From contig CAAENO010000019.1 in the NCBI GenBank assembly GCA_900757385.1, forward strand, positions 1-6,408: a stretch of DNA of 6,408 nucleotides, read 5' to 3'. Made by a program: the position numbers and the translations under genes. Of this stretch, positions 1-4,468 are shown piece by piece. The notes beneath the pieces were generated by a model. The model saw only the letters and a list, made by a program, of their open reading frames with translations, was not told the DNA's origin and made no database searches. The DNA comes from an uncultured Collinsella sp. GTDB taxonomy: Bacteria; Actinomycetota; Coriobacteriia; Coriobacteriales; Coriobacteriaceae. Position 1 is the first letter of the stretch. Every line of letters starts with the position of its first letter.

Positions 1-4
1 AAGT

Positions 5-41
5 GCTAGCTTCTCTATATAGTGGTGCTAGCATGGCTAGC
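5..41. promoter_or_regulatory. Promoter and probable autoregulatory operator of the toxin-antitoxin operon
   Basis: The palindrome GCTAGC occurs three times, at 5-10, 27-32 and 36-41. The first two lie in the longer context GTGCTAGC (3-10 and 25-32). A good -10 hexamer, TATAGT (18-23), sits between the first and second sites, which would put the transcription start near position 30. The start-to-start spacings of 22 and 9 bp are close to two turns and one turn of DNA, so bound dimers could line up on one face. Ribbon-helix-helix antitoxins are known to bind such short palindromes and repress their own operon; that this one does is inference. The -35 element would lie at or beyond the window edge and cannot be judged. 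Confidence 0.5.
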
Positions 42-63
42 AATTGAAGGGGGCGGGATCGAC

Positions 64-417
64 GTGGGTGCTGTTAGCGGCATGGCGCAGGTGAACGTTC
101 GCGTAGATCGCCAGGTCAAGAACCGTGCCGAGGAGGCGCTGCGGCTTTCGGGCGGGTCACTGCCCGAGCTCATCAAAAAGGTGGTGGCCAAGGTCGCGCA
201 GGGTGGCGGGCAGTGCGAGGAAGTGCTTGCGGCCGTCGACGACCGGCAGCAGACCGTCGCGCCCGATACGCCGTTCGCCGCATCATGGGCGGCGGCGGAT
301 CAGCTTTACGCGGACCTGGGCATCGCTACGTCGCCCGTATCTGACGATCGCGATTGGGACGCAATCTATTCCGACGCCATGGATGAGCATTATCGCCAAA
401 AGGGGATGATCCAGTGA
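64..417 (+). CDS. Ribbon-helix-helix antitoxin, RelB/DinJ-like
   Basis: This is the probable antitoxin of a type II toxin-antitoxin pair. It would bind and neutralise the PIN nuclease encoded next to it and repress the operon through its DNA-binding end. The N-terminal part (residues 8-46 from the GTG start) has the RelB/DinJ pattern: a short strand AQVNVRVD, then a charged helix KNRAEEALRLSG, then SLPELIKKVVAKVA. The C-terminal half is acidic and Trp/Tyr-containing (DRDWDAIYSDAMDEHY), as expected of a segment that wraps the toxin. The GTG at 64 is chosen because a purine tract, GAAGGGGGCGGG (46-57), precedes it. The ATG at 82 (starting MAQVNVRVD) fits the domain boundary better but has no visible ribosome binding site. 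A start at 22 would lie upstream of the predicted transcript start. The stop overlaps the toxin start by 4 bp, so the two are translationally coupled. The family call is firm, the exact start is not. Confidence 0.8.
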   Translation: MGAVSGMAQVNVRVDRQVKNRAEEALRLSGGSLPELIKKVVAKVAQGGGQCEEVLAAVDDRQQTVAPDTPFAASWAAADQLYADLGIATSPVSDDRDWDAIYSDAMDEHYRQKGMIQ

Positions 418-929
418 GCGGGGCGCCTCTCAAGATAATGGTGGATGCCAACGTATGGGTTGATTCGTTTTGCGTCGACCATGCTGAGTCGCTTGCCGCG
501 CGTGCGTTTATTGGGCAGGCGGCGGAGACGGGGGCATTGCTGTTCTTTCCGGTGCATATCGCCAAGGACGTACTGTATGTTGTACAGCACGAACTGAAGC
601 GCAGCGTTCTTGCCAGCGGGGGAGCGCTCGATGAGGCATCTGCCCGCGCAATTGGCGATGCGGCGTTGGCGTTTATTCGGAACATGACCGAAAACGCCAC
701 GGCCGTGGGTGCAGATGCGTCGGACCTTTGGCTGGCCGACAAATACGTAGCGCTCCATCGCGATTACGAGGACAACTTGGTGCTCGCCGCGTGCAAGCGT
801 GCGCAGGTCGATTACTTGGTGACCAACGATCGCAAGCTGCTCGAACATGCCGATCTTGCAGCAAAGACCCCGCGCCAAATGATGCCGATTCTGGCTTTGG
901 CCGAACGCGGCCGCGCGGCTATCGGTTGA
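414..929 (+). CDS. PIN-domain ribonuclease toxin (VapC-like)
   Basis: A predicted metal-dependent RNase of the PIN family, the toxin partner of the upstream antitoxin, acting in the cytoplasm. The 171 residues carry the PIN acidic set in order: Asp11 in MVDANVWVDSF at the end of the first strand, Asp52 or Glu60 in the second helical region (HIAKDVLYVVQHE), Asp120 in DYEDNLVLAACKR, and Asp139 in DYLVTNDRKLL. PIN toxins cut tRNA, rRNA or mRNA using such clustered carboxylates around Mg2+ or Mn2+; the target of this one cannot be read from sequence. It starts at a GTG that overlaps the antitoxin stop by 4 bp, with AAGGGG (400-405) as ribosome binding site. At about 170 residues it is longer than classic VapC (about 130). 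Pairing a PIN toxin with a RelB/DinJ-like antitoxin is less usual than with AbrB- or Phd-type VapB. No truncation is seen. Confidence 0.82.
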   Translation: MSGAPLKIMVDANVWVDSFCVDHAESLAARAFIGQAAETGALLFFPVHIAKDVLYVVQHELKRSVLASGGALDEASARAIGDAALAFIRNMTENATAVGADASDLWLADKYVALHRDYEDNLVLAACKRAQVDYLVTNDRKLLEHADLAAKTPRQMMPILALAERGRAAIG

Positions 930-940
930 CGCAACTGTTT

Positions 941-977
941 GCGGGCCTCTTGGACGACGATACGCCAAGGGGCCCGC
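941..977. terminator. Hairpin between convergent genes, weak bidirectional terminator
   Basis: A 13-bp stem forms from GCGGGCCTCTTGG (941-953) and CCAAGGGGCCCGC (965-977), with one G-U pair and an 11-nt loop. It sits 11 bp after the toxin stop and 9 bp from the stop of the convergent minus-strand gene, exactly where a shared terminator would be. Neither side has a strong U-tract (GTCTGCTATTT on the plus side), so efficiency is uncertain. Confidence 0.55.
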
Positions 978-986
978 GTCTGCTAT

Positions 987-1421
987 TTACAAAAGCTCGG
1001 CCTTGATGGCGGGACTTTCTAAGAGCTGCTCGGCCGCCTTTTCGTCGGAGCCGTCGAGTGCTGCCAGACTGCGGTAGACCCACTCGTTGACCTGGGTGTT
1101 CTTGACGCCTGCGGTCTGCATAAGGGTGCCTACCTCGCGGATTGCTGCGAGCAGATCGGCTTTGGGACCCGCGAGCTCGACCTCGATGCCGTGGTAGGCG
1201 GCCACGCCGCGGTTCTCACTCACGTGGTCGATAAAGCCCTCGACGGTCTCAAGCTGCTGGGCGAGAGCTGCATCATCGTCGGCGTCCAGCGCGACGAGTG
1301 CGTTCGATACCGTGAGAGCGGGATGTCCGCAGGGGACAAAGCCTTCGATGACATCCATGGCTTCGGTAATGGTTGAGCCCAGGCCTGCGAGGGCATTGAC
1401 GAGTTGTTGCTTGGTATCCAT
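987..1421 (-). CDS. Hypothetical acidic, mainly helical protein with internal duplication
   Basis: I do not recognise a family for this 144-residue protein. It is rich in Ala, Leu, Glu and Asp, has no signal peptide or membrane segment, and is expected to be soluble and mostly helical. The two halves resemble each other. LVNALAGLGSTITEA (residues 7-21) parallels LLAAIREVGTLMQTA (90-104), and ALVALDADDDAALAQQLE (41-58) parallels SLAALDGSDEKAAEQLLE (118-135), suggesting a duplicated helical module. A single Cys-Gly-His-Pro (31-34) lies in the linker region of the first half. The ATG start is supported by GAAAGGA five bases upstream on the minus strand. It is transcribed towards the toxin gene and shares the intergenic hairpin with it. 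The gene is clearly coding in composition and has a good start signal; function is unknown. Confidence 0.75.
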   Translation of the reverse strand: MDTKQQLVNALAGLGSTITEAMDVIEGFVPCGHPALTVSNALVALDADDDAALAQQLETVEGFIDHVSENRGVAAYHGIEVELAGPKADLLAAIREVGTLMQTAGVKNTQVNEWVYRSLAALDGSDEKAAEQLLESPAIKAELL

Positions 1422-1457
1422 AACGGTCCTTTCGACGGGTCAAATTTGCTTGGCGAA

Positions 1458-1463
1458 AATATA
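1458..1463 (-). promoter_or_regulatory. Candidate -10 element for the minus-strand hypothetical gene
   Basis: On the minus strand, TATATT lies about 37 bp upstream of the ATG. No convincing -35 hexamer is found at standard spacing; CTTTTG is 17 bp upstream. It is the only AT-rich hexamer well placed for this gene. Confidence 0.3.
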
Positions 1464-1553
1464 CGTGACGCGATCGGTAGCAAAAGTGCGAAGTACAGCG
1501 CACATTGGGGTCTTCACAGCTCGTGCATAGAACAGCTGTCCGCTTTCAGAACG

Positions 1554-1562
1554 TGGTAAGAT
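1554..1562 (+). promoter_or_regulatory. Candidate extended -10 promoter for ssrA
   Basis: TGG followed by TAAGAT (1557-1562) resembles an extended -10 element. The best -35 candidate is weak (CTGTCC, 1536-1541). A start near 1569 would give a leader of about 90 nt that must be removed, which is normal for tmRNA because RNase P makes its mature 5' end. No better promoter is seen closer to 1661. Confidence 0.3.
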
Positions 1563-1574
1563 AACACTCCACAA

Positions 1575-1636
1575 GCGGGGCTCGCCCCGCATGTTCCTTG
1601 AAAAGTCGACGGTTATCGGGTGTTTGCAGACCCGAT
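1575..1636 (+). other. Two hairpins in the ssrA upstream region
   Basis: The first hairpin is GCGGGG (1575-1580), loop CTCG, CCCCGC (1585-1590). The second is ATCGGGT (1615-1621), an 8-nt loop, ACCCGAT (1630-1636). Both stems are perfectly paired. They lie between the candidate promoter and the mature tmRNA 5' end. The first is followed by ATGTTCCTT, too weak a U-tract for a confident terminator. They may be leader structures, or the first may end transcription arriving from the left. Their role is not established. Confidence 0.45.
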
Positions 1637-1660
1637 GCCATCCAGACTTTCCCGACATTC

Positions 1661-2024
1661 GGGGGCGACTGGTTTCGACACGATAGCTCTGAGAGAGGAA
1701 GCAAGCCGAGGTCTCCTCGCCTCGTTAAACAGGGGTACCGTCAAATTGAATTGACAACAACTCTTCTTTTGAGCCTATGGCTCTCGCTGCTTAGTTTATA
1801 GCGGCGCGTCAACCCGGTGATTTCCCCGACACCGGCGCGACGTCATTTTAGGGGAATGCTCCCGCGCACGTAATCGGTATGGCGCGGGCTAAGATCGAAC
1901 CGGTTGGGATGCCGCGAGCGTGTCGCTGCGCGCAAAGCGTCCGAGACAAAACCAGCGACTGAGCTTGGAGATGCCAATCAGGGGGCTTTCGTGGACCGGA
2001 GTTCGATTCTCCGCGCCTCCACCA
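1661..2024 (+). ncRNA. ssrA: Transfer-messenger RNA (tmRNA)
   Basis: This is tmRNA, which acts with SmpB to free ribosomes stalled on broken mRNA and to tag the unfinished protein for degradation. The 5' end GGGGGCGACTGGTTTCGACA is the family signature. GGGGGCG (1661-1667) pairs with CGCCTCC (2014-2020) to form a 7-bp acceptor stem with one G-U pair. A T arm follows the tRNA pattern: CGGAG (1997-2001), loop TTCGATT, CTCCG (2009-2013). The discriminator A and CCA are encoded (2021-2024). The length of 364 nt is normal for a one-piece tmRNA. The tag frame ends in ALAA and a stop, overlapped by a helix 5 hairpin, GAGCC-TAT-GGCTC (1771-1783). A strong terminator follows directly. ORFs called across this region, including minus-strand ones, are artefacts. 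Confidence 0.97.
1753..1794 (+). other. tmRNA proteolysis-tag reading frame
   Basis: The internal frame from GAC (1753) to TAG (1792-1794) encodes DNNSSFEPMALAA, ending in the conserved ALAA recognised by ClpXP-type proteases. An in-frame TGA at 1747-1749 limits the resume codon to ATT (1750) or GAC (1753). GAC is preferred because it places an A at the -4 position, as seen at the resume site of E. coli tmRNA. The C-terminal end is certain; the first residue (Asp or Ile) is inferred. Confidence 0.75.
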
Positions 2025-2098
2025 TAAGTAACAGGCAGGTAGATACTCATATCTACCTGCCTTTTTATTTCTAGTCCGTACCGCGGAGAATCGAACTC
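1999..2098. repeat. Inverted copy of part of the tmRNA T arm
   Basis: The 17 bases at 1999-2015, in the T arm and acceptor stem of ssrA, reappear as an exact reverse complement at 2082-2098, just beyond the ssrA terminator. The second copy, read on the minus strand, keeps the TTCGATT loop and part of the stem but nothing else of a tRNA or tmRNA. It may be a remnant of an earlier rearrangement or integration at the ssrA 3' end. Integrase target duplications are normally direct, so this is not an ordinary attachment-site pair. Confidence 0.6.
2033..2070 (+). terminator. Rho-independent terminator of ssrA
   Basis: A perfect 13-bp stem AGGCAGGTAGATA (2033-2045) and TATCTACCTGCCT (2050-2062), with the 4-base loop CTCA, is followed by TTTTATTT. 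It starts 8 bases after the encoded CCA of ssrA and fits a strong intrinsic terminator. Confidence 0.95.
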
Positions 2099-2142
2099 TG
2101 CGCAGGGCGCGGGCGCAAAGAAAACGCCGCGGCAACGCAGAG
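2096..2142. repeat. GC-rich inverted repeat
   Basis: CTCTGCG (2096-2102) is matched by CGCAGAG (2136-2142), and within it GGCG (2112-2115) faces CGCC (2125-2128) across an A-rich loop. The outer arm overlaps the end of the inverted T-arm copy. It ends 10 bp before the 62-bp repeat array. No gene is visible here and no function can be assigned. Confidence 0.4.
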
Positions 2143-2152
2143 TGGGGCGCGC

Positions 2153-2400
2153 TTTCCCAACGGCGGCCCAGACGGAAAATCCATCCCGGAATTCCGGCTC
2201 AGACTGGGATGCGGTTTCCGGATGACGCCTCAAGCGGAAAGTCCATCCCAGAATTCGCGCCCAGAACGGGACATGCTTTCCGGATGCCTGCTCAAGCGGA
2301 AACTGCAACCCGGAATTTGCTCTGAGAACGGGATACACTTTCCGCTTCACCTGCCGCCTCGAAAAACCCATGCGCTCGCCATCCCAAAACTGGGTAGAAG
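2153..2400. repeat. Four-unit 62-bp tandem repeat array with internal dyads
   Basis: Four units begin at 2153, 2215, 2277 and 2339, each with TTTCC, an exact period of 62 bp. By hand count, units 2 and 3 match at 48 of 62 positions and units 1 and 2 at 43 of 62; unit 4 is more degraded but stays in register. Units 1-3 carry CGGAAA at the same offset (2173, 2235, 2297), which pairs with the leading TTTCC(G), and a second dyad TCCC or CCCG facing GGGA or CGGG (for example 2184-2187 with 2206-2209). Since 62 is not divisible by three, the repeat cannot encode a repeated peptide in one frame. The array fills the non-coding gap between the ssrA terminator region and the patatin gene, ending 19 bp before its ribosome binding site. 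Its function is unknown. Confidence 0.85.
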
Positions 2401-2419
2401 AAAGCCAAAACGCAATCGC

Positions 2420-2426
2420 AGGAGGT
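2420..2426 (+). promoter_or_regulatory. Ribosome binding site of the patatin-like gene
   Basis: AGGAGGT, a near-perfect Shine-Dalgarno sequence, lies 4 bases before the ATG at 2431 and settles that start. No clear promoter hexamers are visible between the repeat array and this site, so the promoter probably lies within or upstream of the array. Confidence 0.8.
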
Positions 2427-2430
2427 CAAT

Positions 2431-3309
2431 ATGACTGCAGAAGATAAGGCAAAGAACGCCGGCAAGGTCGCGCTCGTCCTGGAGGGCGGTAGTTTTCGCG
2501 GGCAGTTTACCGCAGGCGTGCTCGACGTTCTTATGGAGGCCGGCGTCGAGATTCCGGCTGTCTACGGTGTATCGGCCGGCGCCCTCAACGGCGTGAACTA
2601 CAAGTCGCACCAGATCGGCCGTGCCAACCGCATCAACCTGGCTTTCTGCAATGACAACCGCTTCATGGGCGCCGCATCGTTTGCGTCCACGGGCTCCATT
2701 GTGGGTTACGACTTTATCTTCAACGATGTCCAGGACCGCCTGGATCCCTTTGACAACGAGGCGTTCGACGCGAGCCCCATCGAGATGTACGCCGTTGCGA
2801 CGGACATGCTGTTCGGAACCGCCGCGTACCTCCCGGTCAAAAGCGCCGTGCTCGATCTTGACGCTGTGCGCGCCTCGACCTCGTTGCCGCTGGTGACGCC
2901 GCCGGTCGAGATTGACGGGCACAAATATGTCGACGGCGGCGTGGCCGATTCGGTTCCTATCGAGCATGTGCTCGAGGAGGCGGGCTTCGACCGTGCGGTC
3001 GTCATCGTCACGCAGGACCGTTCGTATGAGAAAAAGCCCTACGAGTTTTTGCCGGCCGCGCGTGCGCGTTATGCCGACTACCCCTACCTGCTCGAGGCTA
3101 TCGAGACGCGCCACGACCGCTATAACCTCCAGCGCATGCATCTGTGGAAGTATGAGCGCGAGGGCCGCGCGCTGGTCATCGCTCCGCAAAAGCCGGTCGA
3201 GGTCGGCCATGTCGAGCACGATCCGGCAAAGCTTTTGGACCTGTATATCCAGGGCCGTCAGGAGGCAAAGCGCCTGCTCGCGGAAATCCAAGAGTTCGTT
3301 GAGCGCTAG
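2431..3309 (+). CDS. Patatin-like phospholipase / serine acyl hydrolase (YjjU/RssA type)
   Basis: A predicted cytoplasmic patatin-family lipid acyl hydrolase using a Ser-Asp dyad. In the 292 residues, the oxyanion-hole segment is LVLEGGSFRGQFTAGVLDVL (residues 16-35), the nucleophile is Ser48 in GVSAG (46-50), and the acid is Asp168 in YVDGGVADSVPI. A third block, STSLPLVTPPVEIDG (149-163), is the usual region before the DGG motif. Length and motifs fit the small bacterial YjjU-like patatins (COG4667 type) rather than large secreted ExoU-like toxins; no signal peptide is present. In the oxyanion loop the usual third Gly is Ser21. It stands alone: the tandem repeats lie upstream and rplM, with its own promoter, lies downstream. 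No terminator is seen after it. The physiological substrate cannot be deduced; membrane phospholipid turnover is the family expectation. Confidence 0.88.
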   Translation: MTAEDKAKNAGKVALVLEGGSFRGQFTAGVLDVLMEAGVEIPAVYGVSAGALNGVNYKSHQIGRANRINLAFCNDNRFMGAASFASTGSIVGYDFIFNDVQDRLDPFDNEAFDASPIEMYAVATDMLFGTAAYLPVKSAVLDLDAVRASTSLPLVTPPVEIDGHKYVDGGVADSVPIEHVLEEAGFDRAVVIVTQDRSYEKKPYEFLPAARARYADYPYLLEAIETRHDRYNLQRMHLWKYEREGRALVIAPQKPVEVGHVEHDPAKLLDLYIQGRQEAKRLLAEIQEFVER

Positions 3310-3409
3310 CGACGGCGAACCCTCAAAAAATGACAACAGCTAAAGAGTTGGAAAAATCACGGCTCGTGGATGACATGTGCAGAAACTCTGGTCGGAGCCA
3401 AAATACCTG

Positions 3410-3437
3410 TTGACTCGTACGGCGAGCGGGGTAATAT
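3410..3437 (+). promoter_or_regulatory. Promoter of the rplM-rpsI operon
   Basis: TTGACT (3410-3415) and TAATAT (3432-3437) with a 16-bp spacer make a strong housekeeping promoter, each hexamer close to consensus. Transcription would start near 3444 and give a leader of about 60 nt before the rplM start. Confidence 0.8.
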
Positions 3438-3448
3438 GGACGGGTTAC

Positions 3449-3474
3449 TTGCAGAGCCCCGTGAATCTCTGTAA
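3449..3474 (+). promoter_or_regulatory. Leader hairpin of rplM mRNA, candidate autoregulatory site
   Basis: TTGCAGAG (3449-3456) pairs with CTCTGTAA (3467-3474) across a 10-nt loop CCCCGTGAAT, with one G-U pair. It lies in the short 5' leader directly after the predicted transcription start and about 17 nt before the Shine-Dalgarno sequence. Ribosomal protein operons, including rplM-rpsI in other bacteria, are often repressed by a product binding such a leader. That this hairpin does so is inference. Confidence 0.45.
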
Positions 3475-3503
3475 CAACACGTACTGTACATGGAGGAGTC
3501 TAA

Positions 3504-3947
3504 GTGATTTCGAAATCGACTCACTACGCCAAGCAGGGCGAGGTCCAGCGCAACTGGGTTCTCGTCGACGCCGATGGTGCTGTCCTGGGCCGTCTTGCCA
3601 CCCAGATCGCAATGATCCTGCGCGGTAAGAACAAGCCCCAGTTCACGCCCAACAGCGACTGCGGCGACTTCGTTGTCGTCATCAACGCCGATAAGGTCCA
3701 GCTTACCGGTAACAAGGCCGACACGAAGACCTATTATGGCCACAGCGGCTACAACGGCGGCCTCAAGGCTGAGAGCTTCCGCCAGGCTATGGAGAAGCAC
3801 CCGGAGAAGGTCATCGAGCGCGCCGTTCGCGGTATGCTGCCCAAGACCACCCTCGGCCGTGCCCAGATGACCAAGCTTAAGGTCTACGCTGGTGCCGAGC
3901 ATCCGCATGCTGCCCAGAACCCCACGAAGATTGAGCTGGAGGCTTAA
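3504..3947 (+). CDS. rplM: 50S ribosomal protein L13
   Basis: L13 is an early-assembling protein of the large ribosomal subunit that binds 23S rRNA. The 147 residues match the family from end to end: NWVLVDADGAVLGRLATQIA near the N-terminus, then LRGKNKPQFTPNSDCGDFVVVINADKVQLTGNK, KTYYGHSGYNGGLK, the signature VRGMLPKTTLGR, and a KLKVYAGAEHPHAAQNP tail. The start is GTG, fixed by GGAGGAG (3492-3498) five bases upstream and by alignment with the known L13 N-terminus. It is the first gene of the L13-S9 operon, with rpsI starting 2 bases after its stop; the rpsI ribosome binding site lies inside its last codons. Codon use is strongly biased to C-ending codons, as expected of a highly expressed gene. 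Confidence 0.98.
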   Translation: MISKSTHYAKQGEVQRNWVLVDADGAVLGRLATQIAMILRGKNKPQFTPNSDCGDFVVVINADKVQLTGNKADTKTYYGHSGYNGGLKAESFRQAMEKHPEKVIERAVRGMLPKTTLGRAQMTKLKVYAGAEHPHAAQNPTKIELEA

Positions 3948-3949
3948 AG

Positions 3950-4345
<396 letters not shown>

Positions 4346-4377
4346 GGTTTTATCTCCTTACGAGATACAATGTACAA

Positions 4378-4419
4378 GCGGGGCCTGCCGATTCCTCGGC
4401 GGGTCCCGCTTTTCTTTTT
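4378..4419 (+). terminator. Rho-independent terminator of rplM-rpsI
   Basis: A 14-bp stem GCGGGGCCTGCCGA (4378-4391) and TCGGCGGGTCCCGC (4396-4409), with two G-U pairs and loop TTCC, is followed by TTTTCTTTTT. A smaller hairpin, TATCTC-CTTAC-GAGATA (4351-4367), lies between it and the rpsI stop. It separates the ribosomal operon from glmM. Confidence 0.95.
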
Positions 4420-4468
4420 CGACTAGGGTGGGCGGTTGCATATCGCCTGCTAGGGAAGGAGCGATCCT

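Noticed and set aside
390..968. Minus-strand 192-residue ORF opposite the PIN toxin gene
   Set aside because: It overlaps the whole toxin gene antisense. The toxin frame has the PIN motifs and start overlap expected of a real gene.
1598..1801. Plus-strand 67-residue ORF starting before ssrA
   Set aside because: It lies mostly inside the tmRNA 5' domain in a different frame from the tag and has no family resemblance.
2082..2098. Partial tRNA gene or direct attachment site
   Set aside because: Only a T-loop-like fragment is present on the minus strand, with no acceptor, D or anticodon arm, and its orientation is inverted relative to ssrA.
1848..2371. Minus-strand ORFs of 95 and 160 residues across the ssrA 3' end and the repeats
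   Set aside because: They read antisense through the mature tmRNA, its terminator and the 62-bp array. Segments such as GESNSGP and ENRTPV are familiar spurious translations of tmRNA/tRNA 3' ends. The repeat period shifts frame each unit, and no ribosome binding site supports them.
2153..2400. CRISPR array
   Set aside because: The 62-bp units are contiguous and diverged along their whole length. There is no short identical repeat alternating with unique spacers, and no cas gene is present.
2347..3336. Minus-strand 329-residue ORF opposite the patatin gene
   Set aside because: It is a long shadow caused by high-GC codon bias. The plus strand carries clear patatin motifs and an ideal ribosome binding site.
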